Positions 18,858 through 28,173 are shown, numbered from the stretch's first letter. The stretch: 64,000 nt of DNA from Pseudomonas sp. CFBP 13711 (GCF_014842265.1 NZ_JACYVI010000004.1:186001-250000); one strand, 5' to 3'. The notes: generated by a model not told the origin, from the sequence alone. Numbers and translations are program-made.

Positions 18858-19991
18858 ATGAAAGCCTCTTGGGATATTTTCTGTAGCGTTGTCGATAATT
18901 TCGGCGACGTCGGCGTGACCTTTCGCCTGGCCCGACAACTGGTCGCCGAACACGACCTGAAGGTTCGGCTCTGGATCGATGACCTGAACGCCTTCGCGCG
19001 GCTGTGCCCGGGCGCCGATCCGCTGGCGCAAGAGCAAGTACGCGATGGCGTGACAGTCTGTCACTGGCCCAAGACCTGGCAACCGGCCGAGCTGCCGGAC
19101 GTCGTGGTCGAAGCCTTCGCCTGTCGTCTGCCGCCGGACTACATCGAGGCCATGCTCGGGCGGGAGAAGCGGCCGCTGTGGTTCAACCTCGAATACCTCA
19201 GCGCCGAGGACTGGGTCTCCGGTTGCCACGGCCTGCCGTCGATCCAGTCCTCGGGCCTGCGCAAATATTTCTTCTTCCCCGGCTTCACCGACAAGACCGG
19301 CGGGTTGCTGCGTGAGGCGGGCCTGATCGACAAGCGTCGGGCGTTTCAGGCGGATCCTGCCGTGCGGCAGTCCTTTCTCCAGCGCCTGAACATCGCGCCC
19401 CACGCCGACGCGCGGCTGATGTCGCTGTTTGCCTACGAACACGCCGGCCTCGGCAGTTGGCTGGATTGCCTGGCCCGGGCTGATCGGACGACCCATCTGC
19501 TGGTGCCCGAAGGCCGTATTCTGGGCGACGTTCAGCGTTGGTTGGGCGTGGAAGAATTGAAGGCGGGCGCCGTGCAGGTGCGCGATGGCCTGACGATTCA
19601 GGTGCTGCCGTTCGTGCGCCAGGAAGACTATGACCGGCTGTTGTGGTGCTGCGAATTCAATGTGGTGCGCGGCGAAGACTCATTCGTCCGCGCGCAATGG
19701 GCGGGGCGGCCGCTGATCTGGCACATCTATGAGCAGGACGACGACGCCCACTGGGCCAAACTCGATGCGTTTCTGGAGTTGTGTCTGGCGGGATTGTCGG
19801 AGGAGGCGCAGCAGGCGCTGACCGACGTCTGGCGCAGCTGGAATGGCGGAACAGACATGACTCAGGGCTGGGATGCGCTGGAACAACACGCCGACGAACT
19901 GGCCGCCCATGCCGAGCGCTGGTGTCTGGAACAGGCCTTGCAGGACGATCTGACGACTGCGCTGGTAAGGTTTTACCAAAGTTGGATATGA
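18858..19991 (+). CDS. earP: EF-P arginine rhamnosyltransferase EarP
   Basis: 377 residues, the usual EarP length. The N-terminus MKASWDIFCSVVDNFGDVG carries the catalytic-site Asp13 and Asp17, and the C-terminal donor-binding segment VVRGEDSFVRAQWAGRPLIW contains the conserved Glu. EarP transfers rhamnose from dTDP-beta-L-rhamnose to Arg32 of EF-P, activating it for translation of polyproline stretches. It lies directly upstream of efp on the same strand. No other gene separates them, only a long hairpin. Confidence 0.96.
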   Translation: MKASWDIFCSVVDNFGDVGVTFRLARQLVAEHDLKVRLWIDDLNAFARLCPGADPLAQEQVRDGVTVCHWPKTWQPAELPDVVVEAFACRLPPDYIEAMLGREKRPLWFNLEYLSAEDWVSGCHGLPSIQSSGLRKYFFFPGFTDKTGGLLREAGLIDKRRAFQADPAVRQSFLQRLNIAPHADARLMSLFAYEHAGLGSWLDCLARADRTTHLLVPEGRILGDVQRWLGVEELKAGAVQVRDGLTIQVLPFVRQEDYDRLLWCCEFNVVRGEDSFVRAQWAGRPLIWHIYEQDDDAHWAKLDAFLELCLAGLSEEAQQALTDVWRSWNGGTDMTQGWDALEQHADELAAHAERWCLEQALQDDLTTALVRFYQSWI

Positions 19992-20006
19992 TACGCGGCC
20001 TTGTAT

Positions 20007-20057
20007 TAAGCCCTGTACGAAAAGTGGCTTTTCGTACAGGGCTTAGAAAGATCTTTC
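20007..20057 (+). promoter_or_regulatory. Long hairpin plus second palindrome in the efp leader
   Basis: The region 20007-20045 forms a perfect 18-bp stem (arm starting TAAGCCCTGTACGAAAAG) around a 3-base loop TGG. It is immediately followed by the 12-bp palindrome GAAAGATCTTTC (20046-20057), ending 21 bp before the efp ATG. There is no T tract as for a simple terminator. It could be an earP mRNA 3' stabiliser, a processing site or a leader controlling efp. Confidence 0.75.
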
Positions 20058-20078
20058 ATCCAAATTCGGATACTCGTA

Positions 20079-20648
20079 ATGAAAACTGGTAAAGAGCTTA
20101 AACCCGGTACCGTGATCAAGCTGGAAAACGATCCTTGGCTGGTTCAGAAAGCTGAATTCACCAAGTCGGGCCGTAACAGCGCGATCATGAAGACCAAGCT
20201 GAAGAACCTGCTGACCGGCTACAAGACCGAAATCGTCTACAGCGCCGATGACAAGCTGGAAGACGTGATCCTGGACCGTAAAGAAGCCACGCTGTCTTTC
20301 ATCAGCGGCGACACTTACACGTTCATGGACACCACCGACTACACCATGTACGAGCTGAACGCTGAAGACATCGAAGCCGTTCTGCCATTCGTTGAAGAAG
20401 GCATGACCGACGTTTGCGAAGCGATCTTCTTCGAAGACCGTCTGGTTTCCGTAGAGCTGCCGACCACCATCGTGCGCACCGTCGACTACACCGAAGGTTC
20501 TGCTCGTGGCGACACGTCGGGCAAGGTCATGAAGCCGGCCAAACTGGCCAACGGCACCGAGCTGCAGGTAGCTGACTTCATCGAAATCGGTGACAAGATC
20601 GAAATCGACACCCGTGAAGGCGGTTCCTACAAAGGCCGTGCCAAATAA
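20079..20648 (+). CDS. efp: Translation elongation factor P
   Basis: 189 residues with the three OB/KOW-like domains of EF-P, starting [20 protein letters not shown]. The tip loop reads KSGRNSA with arginine at position 32, the residue rhamnosylated by EarP, rather than the lysine modified by EpmA/B. The protein binds the ribosome E site and relieves stalling at consecutive prolines. The ATG at 20079 follows a structured leader. A strong terminator follows at 20689. Confidence 0.97.
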   Translation: MKTGKELKPGTVIKLENDPWLVQKAEFTKSGRNSAIMKTKLKNLLTGYKTEIVYSADDKLEDVILDRKEATLSFISGDTYTFMDTTDYTMYELNAEDIEAVLPFVEEGMTDVCEAIFFEDRLVSVELPTTIVRTVDYTEGSARGDTSGKVMKPAKLANGTELQVADFIEIGDKIEIDTREGGSYKGRAK

Positions 20649-20688
20649 GCACTGCGTTTGTAATGCCGGTGATGTGATGCCGGAAACG

Positions 20689-20719
20689 AAAAAGCCCGAC
20701 CATCCAGTCGGGCTTTTTT
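20689..20719 (+). terminator. Rho-independent terminator of efp
   Basis: AAAAAGCCCGAC-catcca-GTCGGGCTTTTTT: a GC-rich stem with a six-T tail, about 40 bp after the efp stop. Confidence 0.92.
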
Positions 20720-20805
20720 GTGGGTGATGTAAAAGCGAGCTGCGAAACACGCTGACCTTGTAGGAGCAGGTGACGCCGCCGCAGATGCAGCTGTCGACAA
20801 AGAAC

Positions 20806-20900
20806 TGGGGGAGCGAGCTTGCTCGCGAATAGGCCGGTATATCCGCCAAGTCTTCAGCGGCTGGAAATACGTCTTCGTGAGCAAGCTCACTCCCACAGGG
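20806..20900. repeat. REP family A doublet
   Basis: Arms GGGGGAGCGAGCTTGCTCGC and GCAAGCTCACTCCCACAGG face each other across about 55 bp, between the converging efp and esterase genes. The remaining bases of this 348-bp gap show only the efp terminator. Confidence 0.8.
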
Positions 20901-20996
20901 ACTGCGAATGCTGCGCGACAGTGCGGGATATGAACGACGGAATCCAGCAATGCAAACGGGTCGACCATTGCTGATCGACCCGTTTTTATACTGCGT

Positions 20997-22016
20997 TTAC
21001 TTCAGATGAACCTTCAGCTCTTGGGAAGCCTGCAGCAGCGCCGAGCGCACTTCCGGCACCTGGCTGACCACGTTCAGCAAGCCGTAGTCGTGAATCATGC
21101 CGTTGTAGCGAACCGCTGTTACCGGCACACCGGCCTGGTCCAGTTTGCGAGCGTAGGCTTCACCTTCGTCGCGCAGCACGTCAGCACCCGCCGTTTGCAC
21201 TAGGGCAGGCGGCAGACCTTTCAACTGATCGGTCGTGGCCCGCAGCGGTGAGGCATAGATCTCGGCGCGCTGTTTCGGGTCGGTGGTGTAGTTGTCCCAG
21301 AACCACTTCATCATGTTGCGGGTGAGGAAGTGACCCTCGGCAAACTGATCATACGAACCGGTATCGAAGTTGGCATCGGTCACCGGCCACAACAGCACCT
21401 GGTAACGGATGGCTGGGGTGCCTTTGTCTTTGGCCATCAGGCTGACGACCGCCGCCATGTTGCCGCCGACGCTGTTGCCCGCCACCGCCAGACGCTTGCC
21501 GTCGACGTTGATTTCCTTGCCATGCTCGGCGACCCATTTGGTCGCCGCATAGGCTTGGTTGATCGCCGTCGGGTAGTGGGCTTCAGGTGAAGGCGTGTAG
21601 TTGACGAACACCGCCACTGCGCCCGAACCCTCCACCAGATCCCTCACCAGACGTTCGTGGGTGGGGTAATCGCCGAGCACCCAGCCGCCGCCATGGAAGT
21701 ACATGAACACCGGCAAGGTGCCTTTGACGCCAGCCGGACGAACGATCGTCAGGCTGATGTTCTGGCCGTCCACCGAAATGGTCTTCTGGCTGACATCGGC
21801 CTTGGGCAGGGTCAGCTTGACCCCGGCCTGGGCACCGGTCAGTACGGCGCGGGCATCTTTGGGCGAAAGCTGTTCGATCGGCTTGCCGCCTCCGGAATTC
21901 AGTGCGTCCAGAAACGCCTGCGTGTTGTGCTCGACGCCCGTGTCGGTCGCCGCGAAAGCGTTGCCGACGGACAGTGCGAGGAGCGAGCCAGCCAGAATCT
22001 TGCCAAACGTGTTCAT
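20997..22016 (-). CDS. Exported alpha/beta hydrolase (HSL-type esterase)
   Basis: 339 residues with an N-terminal signal peptide (MNTFGKILAGSLLALSVGNA, cleavage near residue 23). The oxyanion-hole motif HGGGWVLGDYPTHERLV and nucleophile elbow AGNSVGGNMAAV identify the hormone-sensitive-lipase-like branch, with Asp and His expected near GADVLRDEG and MIHDYGLL. It starts with GGGAGAAGAACATG and follows ohr by 52 bp on the same strand, so it may be co-transcribed with ohr. Substrate unknown; a periplasmic location is expected. Confidence 0.88.
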   Translation of the reverse strand: MNTFGKILAGSLLALSVGNAFAATDTGVEHNTQAFLDALNSGGGKPIEQLSPKDARAVLTGAQAGVKLTLPKADVSQKTISVDGQNISLTIVRPAGVKGTLPVFMYFHGGGWVLGDYPTHERLVRDLVEGSGAVAVFVNYTPSPEAHYPTAINQAYAATKWVAEHGKEINVDGKRLAVAGNSVGGNMAAVVSLMAKDKGTPAIRYQVLLWPVTDANFDTGSYDQFAEGHFLTRNMMKWFWDNYTTDPKQRAEIYASPLRATTDQLKGLPPALVQTAGADVLRDEGEAYARKLDQAGVPVTAVRYNGMIHDYGLLNVVSQVPEVRSALLQASQELKVHLK

Positions 22017-22068
22017 GTTCTTCTCCCGGTCAGACGAGGTGTGGGGGCGGAGGTCTTACGCCAGGGTT

Positions 22069-22488
22069 TTACACAGTCACGTGCAGACGAACGTCGACGT
22101 TGCCGCGTGTGGCGTTGGAGTAAGGGCAGACCTGGTGGGCTGCATCGACCAGCGCCTGGGCTTCGGCTTGTTCAAGGCCCGGCAGGCTGATGTGCAGGTC
22201 GATGTCCAGACCGAAACCGCCAGGGATCTGGCCAATGCCGACGTGGGCAGTGATCGAGGCGTCAGCCGGGATGGTTTTCTTGCTCTGACCGGCGACGAAT
22301 TTCAGTGCGCCGATGAAGCAGGCCGAGTAACCGGCAGCGAACAGCTGCTCAGGGTTGGTGGCTTCGCCGCCTGCGCCGCCCAGTTCTTTCGGGGTGGCCA
22401 GTTTGACGTCGAGGATTTTGTCGTCGGAAACAGCGCGGCCATCACGGCCACCGGTTGCGGTTGCGACTGCAGTGTAGAGAGCTTGCAT
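22069..22488 (-). CDS. ohr: Organic hydroperoxide resistance protein Ohr
   Basis: 139 residues of the OsmC/Ohr fold. The two reactive cysteines are in YSACFIGAL (Cys57) and HQVCPYSNATRGN (Cys121), with Arg18 and the NPEQLFAAG segment completing the active site. The enzyme reduces organic hydroperoxides using lipoylated protein partners. The upstream region carries repeated GCGCTAA motifs and a block also found before ohrR, indicating OhrR control. Confidence 0.96.
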   Translation of the reverse strand: MQALYTAVATATGGRDGRAVSDDKILDVKLATPKELGGAGGEATNPEQLFAAGYSACFIGALKFVAGQSKKTIPADASITAHVGIGQIPGGFGLDIDLHISLPGLEQAEAQALVDAAHQVCPYSNATRGNVDVRLHVTV

Positions 22489-22534
22489 GGTAATTCCTCA
22501 CGTGCTGATGGTATGGGATTTAATCTTTAGCTTG

Positions 22535-22605
22535 GCGCTAAATGTTTGTGCGCTAAGCAAGTGAAGGAGAATGTACTGCGCTAATGTTTAGTGCGCAAGA
22601 TAAAT
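22535..22605 (-). promoter_or_regulatory. Candidate OhrR operators in the ohr promoter
   Basis: GCGCTAA occurs three times (22535-22541, 22550-22556, 22578-22584), followed by the inverted TTTAGTGCGC (22587-22596). The segment ATGTTTAGTGCGCAAGATAA (from 22584) closely matches ATGTTTAATGCACCAGATAA before ohrR (from 23164). Confidence 0.6.
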
Positions 22606-22643
22606 TTTTGAGATTTTTTCAGAGGGGCCGATTACGCGGTTGA

Positions 22644-23117
22644 TCAGATGCTTTCGTGCAGATTTCCACGCAGTGCGAGCAGGTCTTTCTGCAGGGCCTT
22701 GAGCTGCTCAAGGTTGATGCCGCTGGCGGCCAGAATGCATTGCGGAACGCTCTGGGCTTTTTGGTGCAGCGCCTTGCCTTGCTCGGTCAGGGTCAGCAGC
22801 ACAACGCGCTCATCTTCCTTGCTGCGGGTCCGGCGGATCAGGCCTTCGACTTCCAGCCGTTTGAGCAACGGCGTCAGTGAGCCAGGATCGGTGAGCAGAC
22901 GGGTGCTGACTTCTCCGACGGTCAGGCCGTCGCGCTCCCACAACACCAGCATCGCCAGGTATTGCGGGTAAGTCAGGTTCAGCGCCTGCAGCAACGGCTT
23001 GTAGACCTTGGTCATCATTAGCGACGTCGAGTACAGGGCGAAACACAGCTGGTTATCCAGCAGCAGTTCGTCGCAACTGCCAGCGCCGGCCGTGTGGGTG
23101 GGCTCGTTGGCGTTCAT
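22644..23117 (-). CDS. ohrR: OhrR-like MarR-family peroxide-sensing repressor
   Basis: 157 residues from the ATG at 23115-23117 (GAGGGACACCC upstream). The longer upstream frame is noncoding. LLLDNQLCFALYSTS contains the peroxidatic Cys25, and SVPQCILAASG carries Cys127, matching the two-cysteine OhrR class. A winged helix lies at about residues 50-100. It represses ohr until oxidised by organic hydroperoxides. It is upstream of ohr on the same strand; operator-like repeats precede both genes. Confidence 0.92.
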   Translation of the reverse strand: MNANEPTHTAGAGSCDELLLDNQLCFALYSTSLMMTKVYKPLLQALNLTYPQYLAMLVLWERDGLTVGEVSTRLLTDPGSLTPLLKRLEVEGLIRRTRSKEDERVVLLTLTEQGKALHQKAQSVPQCILAASGINLEQLKALQKDLLALRGNLHESI

Positions 23118-23151
23118 GGGTGTCCCTCGCTCAGTCAGTAATGCTCGGTAA

Positions 23152-23185
23152 TTTAGTGCCCTGATGTTTAATGCACCAGATAATT
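23152..23185 (-). promoter_or_regulatory. Candidate OhrR operator in the ohrR promoter
   Basis: TTTAGTGC (23152-23159) followed by ATGTTTAATGCACCAGATAA (from 23164). The second block matches the ohr promoter copy at most positions, which suggests autoregulation. Confidence 0.55.
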
Positions 23186-23337
23186 TCAGTAATCGCCCGG
23201 CGTGTTGCTCTCTATCGACTGGAGGTAAACGCCGCTGTTTGTGCGTCGGTTGGACATCCTGGATATCGCCAAAGCGGATTTCCTCGGCGGCGCTGACTGC
23301 GTAGCATGCGCGCTGAAATCGGTTCAGAGGATCGCCC

Positions 23338-24087
23338 GTGATTGTCGATGTATTGATGTACCTGCTGCTGGGCGCCGCCATGGGCACGCTGGGCGGACTG
23401 TTCGGCATCGGCGGCGGGCTGGTGGCCATTCCCGCGCTGGGCGTGTTGTTCGGGCTCGATCAGCAACTGGCCCAAGGCACGGCGTTATTGATGGTGCTGC
23501 CCAATGTGCTGCTGGCGCTGTGGCGTTACAACCAGCGCAATCGGGTGTCGGTGCGTCATGCGCTGATGCTCATCGTGCCCAGTTTCACGATGTCCTGGCT
23601 GACCTCGCTGTGGGCCGTGCGCGTTGATCCGCAAAGCATGCGCCTGGGCTTCGTCGGGTTTCTCGTCGTGCTGACGCTGTTCAACCTGATCCAGATGGTC
23701 TGGCGCAAAGGCGTCGCCAGCGCCGAGCTGCGTCACACCCGATGGTTGTGGCTGCTGGGCCTCGGTTCGGGTGTCACCGCCGGGCTGTTCGGCGTTGGCG
23801 GCGGAGTGATTGCGACGCCGATTCTGACCGGCCTGTTCGGCGCGACCCAGGTGGCGGCCCAAGGCCTGGCGCTGGCACTGGCGGCGCCGAGCACCACGAT
23901 CACGCTGGCGACCTACGCTATTCACGGCCATGTCGACTGGCTGATGGGCATTCCGCTGGCCATTGGCGGGCTGGCCAGCATCAGTTGGGGCGTCGCGCTG
24001 GCCCACAGTTTGCCGGAGCGCGTGCTGCGCTCGCTGTTCTGCGGCTTTCTGGTGATCTGCGCGATCATGCTGTGCTTCAAGCTGTGA
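23338..24087 (+). CDS. TauE/SafE-family membrane exporter or permease
   Basis: 249 residues, almost entirely hydrophobic, starting at GTG 23338 after CAGAGGATCGCCC. The glycine-rich repeats MGTLGGLFGIGGGLVAIPAL and VTAGLFGVGGGVIATPILTG in the two halves are the duplicated signature of TauE/SafE (DUF81) transporters, which move sulfite, sulfoacetate or related anions. About eight membrane segments are expected. It converges on a LysR gene 20 bp away; no direct link to substrate is visible. Confidence 0.88.
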   Translation: MIVDVLMYLLLGAAMGTLGGLFGIGGGLVAIPALGVLFGLDQQLAQGTALLMVLPNVLLALWRYNQRNRVSVRHALMLIVPSFTMSWLTSLWAVRVDPQSMRLGFVGFLVVLTLFNLIQMVWRKGVASAELRHTRWLWLLGLGSGVTAGLFGVGGGVIATPILTGLFGATQVAAQGLALALAAPSTTITLATYAIHGHVDWLMGIPLAIGGLASISWGVALAHSLPERVLRSLFCGFLVICAIMLCFKL

Positions 24088-24107
24088 TCTAACGCAATGA
24101 GTACTTG

Positions 24108-24962
24108 TTACAGCCTGAACCCTTCAGCAATGTGATCGGCCAGGCATTCGGTGATCGGCGATGGGTTATTGGGGTTGCGCAGCAGCACGATGCTCGCCGA
24201 CGGCAACTGCGGCAGCCCGTGCTGTTCACCCAGCACTTCCAGGTCCGAGGTGATCAGGCTTTGCAGCTGAGCCGTTACTGCCAAGCCGGCGCTGACCACT
24301 GCCATGATCGCTGACAGGCTCGCGCTGGTGTAGGCCACCCGGAATTCACGGCCGGACGCCTGCAGCGCGTTGATTGCCCACTGCCGGCAAAAGCAGTCGG
24401 TGTTGAACATCGCCAGTGGCATCGGCGTCTGCTCCTGTGGGCAAAAGCCTGCGCCGACGGCCCAGACGAAGCGCTCCTGGCGCAGGATCTGGCCGATTTC
24501 CTTGCCCGGCTCACGGGTGACGATGCTTAAATCCAGGTCCTGGCGTTGCAGTAACTGTGACGACGATTCGCAATGCACTTCCACCTGCACCAGCGGATAC
24601 GCTTGGGCAAAGCGCTGCAGAATCCCCGGCAGAAAGCGCATCACGTAATCATCCGGCGTACCGATCTTCACCGTGCCGACCATGTGCGGCTCGCGCAGGG
24701 TATTGAACACTTCGCTGTGCAATTTCAGGATCCGGCGCGCGTAGCCCAGCAGCACCTGGCCTTCCGCCGTGAAGCTGATGGTGCGGCCGTCTTTGAGAAA
24801 CAACGGGCGTCGCACCACGTCCTCCTCCAGCCGTTTCATCTGCATGCTCACGGCCGACTGCGTGCGATTCACCACCTCGCCGGCCTTGGTGTAACCGCCT
24901 TCATCAGCGATCGCGACGAAGGTACGCAGCAGCTCGCTGTCGATACTCGGGTAAGTGGTCAT
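24108..24962 (-). CDS. LysR-family transcriptional regulator
   Basis: 284 residues with an N-terminal helix-turn-helix (YTKAGEVVNRTQSAVSMQMK) and a LysR substrate-binding domain. The start at 24960-24962 has GGGAG upstream. It is divergent from a DUF1127 gene by 96 bp, which is the most likely target region besides itself. The target and effector are not known. Confidence 0.9.
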   Translation of the reverse strand: MTTYPSIDSELLRTFVAIADEGGYTKAGEVVNRTQSAVSMQMKRLEEDVVRRPLFLKDGRTISFTAEGQVLLGYARRILKLHSEVFNTLREPHMVGTVKIGTPDDYVMRFLPGILQRFAQAYPLVQVEVHCESSSQLLQRQDLDLSIVTREPGKEIGQILRQERFVWAVGAGFCPQEQTPMPLAMFNTDCFCRQWAINALQASGREFRVAYTSASLSAIMAVVSAGLAVTAQLQSLITSDLEVLGEQHGLPQLPSASIVLLRNPNNPSPITECLADHIAEGFRL

Positions 24963-25058
24963 GCATCAATCTCCCAGATGCAGTGCATAAGAAACATTCG
25001 TTGGATTGATCTTAGGCTCGGCGAGAGAATCTGCCCATCCCCACTGGAGGGCAAGACG

Positions 25059-25292
25059 ATGAAAGGTCAAAAAGGTTACGTACTGGTCGCAAAACCTCTG
25101 TCGCGGGAATCCGCGCCGGAACGTTGGTGGAAGTCGTTAGTGGCGCAGGTCGCTCGCTGGCGCAAGCTGCATCACCAGCGTGTCGAACTGGCCACGCTGA
25201 GCGATGACGCGCTGAAGGACATGGGCCTGAGTCGGGCGGATGTCTACGAAGAAGTGGAGCGTCCTTTCTGGGATGACCCGATGAAGCACTGA
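25059..25292 (+). CDS. DUF1127 small protein
   Basis: 77 residues from the ATG at 25059-25061, preceded by CTGGAGGGCAAGACG. The C-terminal segment WRKLHHQRVELATLSDDALK followed by DMGLSRADVYEEVERPFW is the DUF1127 motif. Such small arginine-rich proteins have been linked in other bacteria to RNA turnover and phosphate/carbon metabolism. An upstream in-frame extension that overlaps the LysR promoter is rejected. It is divergent from the LysR regulator, which may control it. Confidence 0.85.
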   Translation: MKGQKGYVLVAKPLSRESAPERWWKSLVAQVARWRKLHHQRVELATLSDDALKDMGLSRADVYEEVERPFWDDPMKH

Positions 25293-25341
25293 CAGAGCAG
25301 CGGGTGATCGGTTAGCGTTGGGCACCGCCATGGAGGTCGAA

Positions 25342-26589
25342 ATGCCCGCCGAATCGCTGATTCACCCGCCACTTTCCCTCAAGCACGCGCGCCGTCTGGC
25401 GCTGGCCGCCCAAGGTTTTAACAGCCGCCAGCCGCCTGCGACGATCAAGGCGACGCACGTCACGCAGTTGATCCAACGACTCGGCGTGCTGCAGATCGAC
25501 TCGGTCAATGCGCTGGTGCGATCCCACTACTTGCCGCTGTTTTCCCGGCTCGGCCCTTATTCGCGCACATTGCTGGAGCAGGCGGCGTGGAGCCAGGGTC
25601 GGCACCGCAATCTGTTTGAATACTGGGGCCACGAGGCGTCGTTGCTGCCGGTCGAGCTGTACCCGCTGATGCGCTGGCGGATGCAGCGCGCGTCCCAGGG
25701 CGAGGGCATTTATCAGCAACTGGCGAAGTTTGGCCGCGAGCAGCAGACCGTTATCGCCCGGGTGTTGCAGACCGTTCGCGAGCAGGGGGCGTTGGGCGCG
25801 GGCAGCATCAGCACCCGGCAGGATCGCGCCGGACCCTGGTGGGACTGGAGCGCCGAAAAGCATGCGCTGGAATGGTTGTTTGCAGCGGGTGAGGTGACGG
25901 TTGCCGGCCGTCGCGGTTTCGAGCGGCTGTACGATTTGCCCGAGCGGGTTCTGCCGTCGGCAATCGTCAATCATCCCGCTATAAGCGAATCCGATGCTCA
26001 GCGGGGCTTGCTGCTGCACGCCGTAAAAGCGCTAGGCGTCGCCACCGAGAAGGACGTCCGCGATTATTTTCGGCAGGACCCGGCCCCCGCCAGGCGCGGG
26101 TTGGCGGAGCTGGTGGAGGAGGGCGCGGTTCAGCGGGTTCAGGTGCAGGGCTGGAAGCAACCGGCGTATGCCCTTCCGGGTCTAACCTTGCCGCGCAAGA
26201 TTGCCGCCAGCGCCTTGCTGTCGCCGTTTGATTCACTGATCTGGGAGCGGGCGCGCACCGAGCGGCTGTTCGATTTCCACTACCGGCTGGAGATCTACAC
26301 CCCGGCGCACAAGCGGGTTTACGGCTATTACGTGCTGCCGTTTCTGCACAACGAACGCATCGCCGCGCGCATCGACTTGCGGGCTGAAAGGGGGGCGGGG
26401 CGTCTGGCGGTTCATGGGGTTCACGAAGAGCAACCCGGACTGGATGACGAAGGCATGCACGCCCTCGCATTCCACTTGCGGCAACTGGCCAACTGGCTTG
26501 AATTGCCAGGTGTGCTGATCAACTGCCAGCGCGCCAGTGCGGCGCGCTTGCGGGAGGCGTTTGTGGCCAGCGGTTTTGATCATCTGTGA
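25342..26589 (+). CDS. AlkX/YcaQ-like DNA glycosylase, winged-helix (HTH_42) family
   Basis: 415 residues from the ATG at 25342, which has GGAGG six bases upstream; earlier TTG (25318) and ATG (25330) starts lack this. The N-terminal segment ATHVTQLIQRLGVLQIDSVN contains a Q-phi-D motif (LQIDSV), the catalytic pattern of the AlkX/YcaQ branch that unhooks interstrand crosslinks and acts on alkylated DNA. Tandem winged-helix domains and a C-terminal barrel (LLSPFDSLIWERARTERLFD) complete the family architecture. A DNA-repair role is inferred from the family. Confidence 0.85.
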   Translation: MPAESLIHPPLSLKHARRLALAAQGFNSRQPPATIKATHVTQLIQRLGVLQIDSVNALVRSHYLPLFSRLGPYSRTLLEQAAWSQGRHRNLFEYWGHEASLLPVELYPLMRWRMQRASQGEGIYQQLAKFGREQQTVIARVLQTVREQGALGAGSISTRQDRAGPWWDWSAEKHALEWLFAAGEVTVAGRRGFERLYDLPERVLPSAIVNHPAISESDAQRGLLLHAVKALGVATEKDVRDYFRQDPAPARRGLAELVEEGAVQRVQVQGWKQPAYALPGLTLPRKIAASALLSPFDSLIWERARTERLFDFHYRLEIYTPAHKRVYGYYVLPFLHNERIAARIDLRAERGAGRLAVHGVHEEQPGLDDEGMHALAFHLRQLANWLELPGVLINCQRASAARLREAFVASGFDHL

Positions 26590-26607
26590 CGGCAGCTGCC
26601 TGATTTT

Positions 26608-26811
26608 GTAGGACCGGCTTCGGCCGGGAAAGGGCCAGCGCGAGCACCCTCAATTCTAGGGTGTGACATCCGACGCTTTCCCGGCTAGAGCCAGTCCTAC
26701 AGAAATAGCGCGCCGTTGTGGGACCGGCTTCAGCCGGGAAGGGGCCAGCGCGAGCACCCACAATTCTATGGTGTGACATCCGGCGCGTTCCCGGCTAAAG
26801 CCAGTCCTACA
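26608..26811. repeat. Two tandem REP family B doublets
   Basis: Two near-identical units (about 26608-26700 and 26718-26811), each with GGACCGGCTTCGGCC or GGACCGGCTTCAGCC facing CCGGCT.(G/A)AGCCAGTCCTAC. Internal spacer text (AGGGCCAGCGCGAGCACCC, then ATTCTA.GGTGTGACATCC) is shared, so this is a recent local duplication between converging genes. Confidence 0.85.
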
Positions 26812-26826
26812 GACGCACCAACCCCT

Positions 26827-28173
26827 TTACCGACGCACCTGCTTTAACGTCTCGGCAATCAGAAACGCCAGTTCCAGCGACTGATCGGCATTCATCCGTG
26901 GATCACAATGGGTGTGGTAACGGTCCGACAAGCCATCTTCGGTAATCGGACGCGCGCCGCCGATGCATTCGGTGACGTTCTGACCGGTCATCTCGATGTG
27001 GATGCCACCGGCGTAGGTCCCTTCCGCCTGATGCACCTGAAAGAACTGCTTCACTTCCGCCAGGATCTGGGCGAAGTCGCGGGTCTTGTAACCGTTGCTG
27101 GCCTTGATCGTGTTGCCGTGCATCGGGTCCGAACTCCACAGCACCTTCTTGCCTTCGCGCTCCACGGCACGGATCAGCCCCGGCAAATGGTCGCCGACCT
27201 TGTTGGCGCCCATGCGTGCAATCAGGTTCAGGCGGCCCGGATCGTTGTCCGGGTTGAGGATATCGATCAGGCGAATCAGGTCATCGGTGTTCATGCTCGG
27301 GCCGACCTTGACGCCGATCGGGTTCTTCACGCCGCGCAGGAATTCCACGTGAGCGCCATCCAGTTGCCGCGTGCGGTCGCCAATCCACAGCATGTGCGCC
27401 GAGCAATCGTAGAAGTCATTGGTCAGGCTGTCGCGGCGAACGAAGGCTTCTTCGAAATTCAGCAGCAGCGCTTCGTGGGCGGTGAAGAAACTGGTTTCGC
27501 GCAACTGCGGCGAGGTGTCCATGCCGCAAGCGCGCATGAACGCCAGGGTCTCGTCGATGCGATCGGCGAGCTGGCTGTATTTGTCCGACAGCGCCGAGTT
27601 GGCGATGAAATCCAGGTTCCACTTGTGCACTTGATGCAGGTCGGCGAAACCGCCCTGGGCGAAAGCGCGCAGCAGATTGAGGGTGGCGGTGGACTGGTGA
27701 TACGCCTGCAGCAGAAGATCCGGGTCGGGCACGCGGCTCTTCTCGTCGAAACCGATGCCGTTGACGATGTCGCCGCGATAGGCCGGCAGCGTGATGCCGT
27801 CTATTGTCTCGTCGTTGGAAGACCGCGGTTTGGCGAATTGCCCCGCCATGCGCCCGACCTTGACCACCGGGCAGCCGGCGGCAAAGGTCATGACGATCGC
27901 CATTTGCAGCAGCACCTTGAAGGTGTCGCGGATTTTTGCAGCGGAAAACTCGAAGAAGCTCTCGGCGCAGTCGCCACCCTGCAGCAGAAAAGCCCGGCCC
28001 TCGGTCACCTCGGCAAACTGCCGGCGCAGCTCGCGTGCTTCCCCGGCAAACACCAGCGGGGGATAGCTGGCGAGGGTCTGCTCGACACGGCGAACATGGT
28101 CGGCGTCAGGGTATTGAGGTTGCTGCTGGATAGGCAGGTTCCGCCAGCTGTCGGGGCTCCAGGGTTGGCTCAT
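26827..28173 (-). CDS. 3-deoxy-7-phosphoheptulonate synthase, class II
   Basis: 448 residues from the ATG at 28171-28173, starting [20 protein letters not shown]. The long upstream frame is antisense to the next gene and is not coding. [39 protein letters not shown] and [20 protein letters not shown] are class II (plant-like) DAHP synthase blocks. It condenses phosphoenolpyruvate and erythrose-4-phosphate at the first step of the shikimate pathway. It corresponds by position and length to P. aeruginosa PA2843. Confidence 0.93.
   Translation of the reverse strand: MSQPWSPDSWRNLPIQQQPQYPDADHVRRVEQTLASYPPLVFAGEARELRRQFAEVTEGRAFLLQGGDCAESFFEFSAAKIRDTFKVLLQMAIVMTFAAGCPVVKVGRMAGQFAKPRSSNDETIDGITLPAYRGDIVNGIGFDEKSRVPDPDLLLQAYHQSTATLNLLRAFAQGGFADLHQVHKWNLDFIANSALSDKYSQLADRIDETLAFMRACGMDTSPQLRETSFFTAHEALLLNFEEAFVRRDSLTNDFYDCSAHMLWIGDRTRQLDGAHVEFLRGVKNPIGVKVGPSMNTDDLIRLIDILNPDNDPGRLNLIARMGANKVGDHLPGLIRAVEREGKKVLWSSDPMHGNTIKASNGYKTRDFAQILAEVKQFFQVHQAEGTYAGGIHIEMTGQNVTECIGGARPITEDGLSDRYHTHCDPRMNADQSLELAFLIAETLKQVRR

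Noticed and set aside
18735..19496. 385-residue minus-strand frame extending over earP
   Set aside because: Only the last 131 codons (18339-18734) have a good start and a plausible protein; the rest is antisense to earP.
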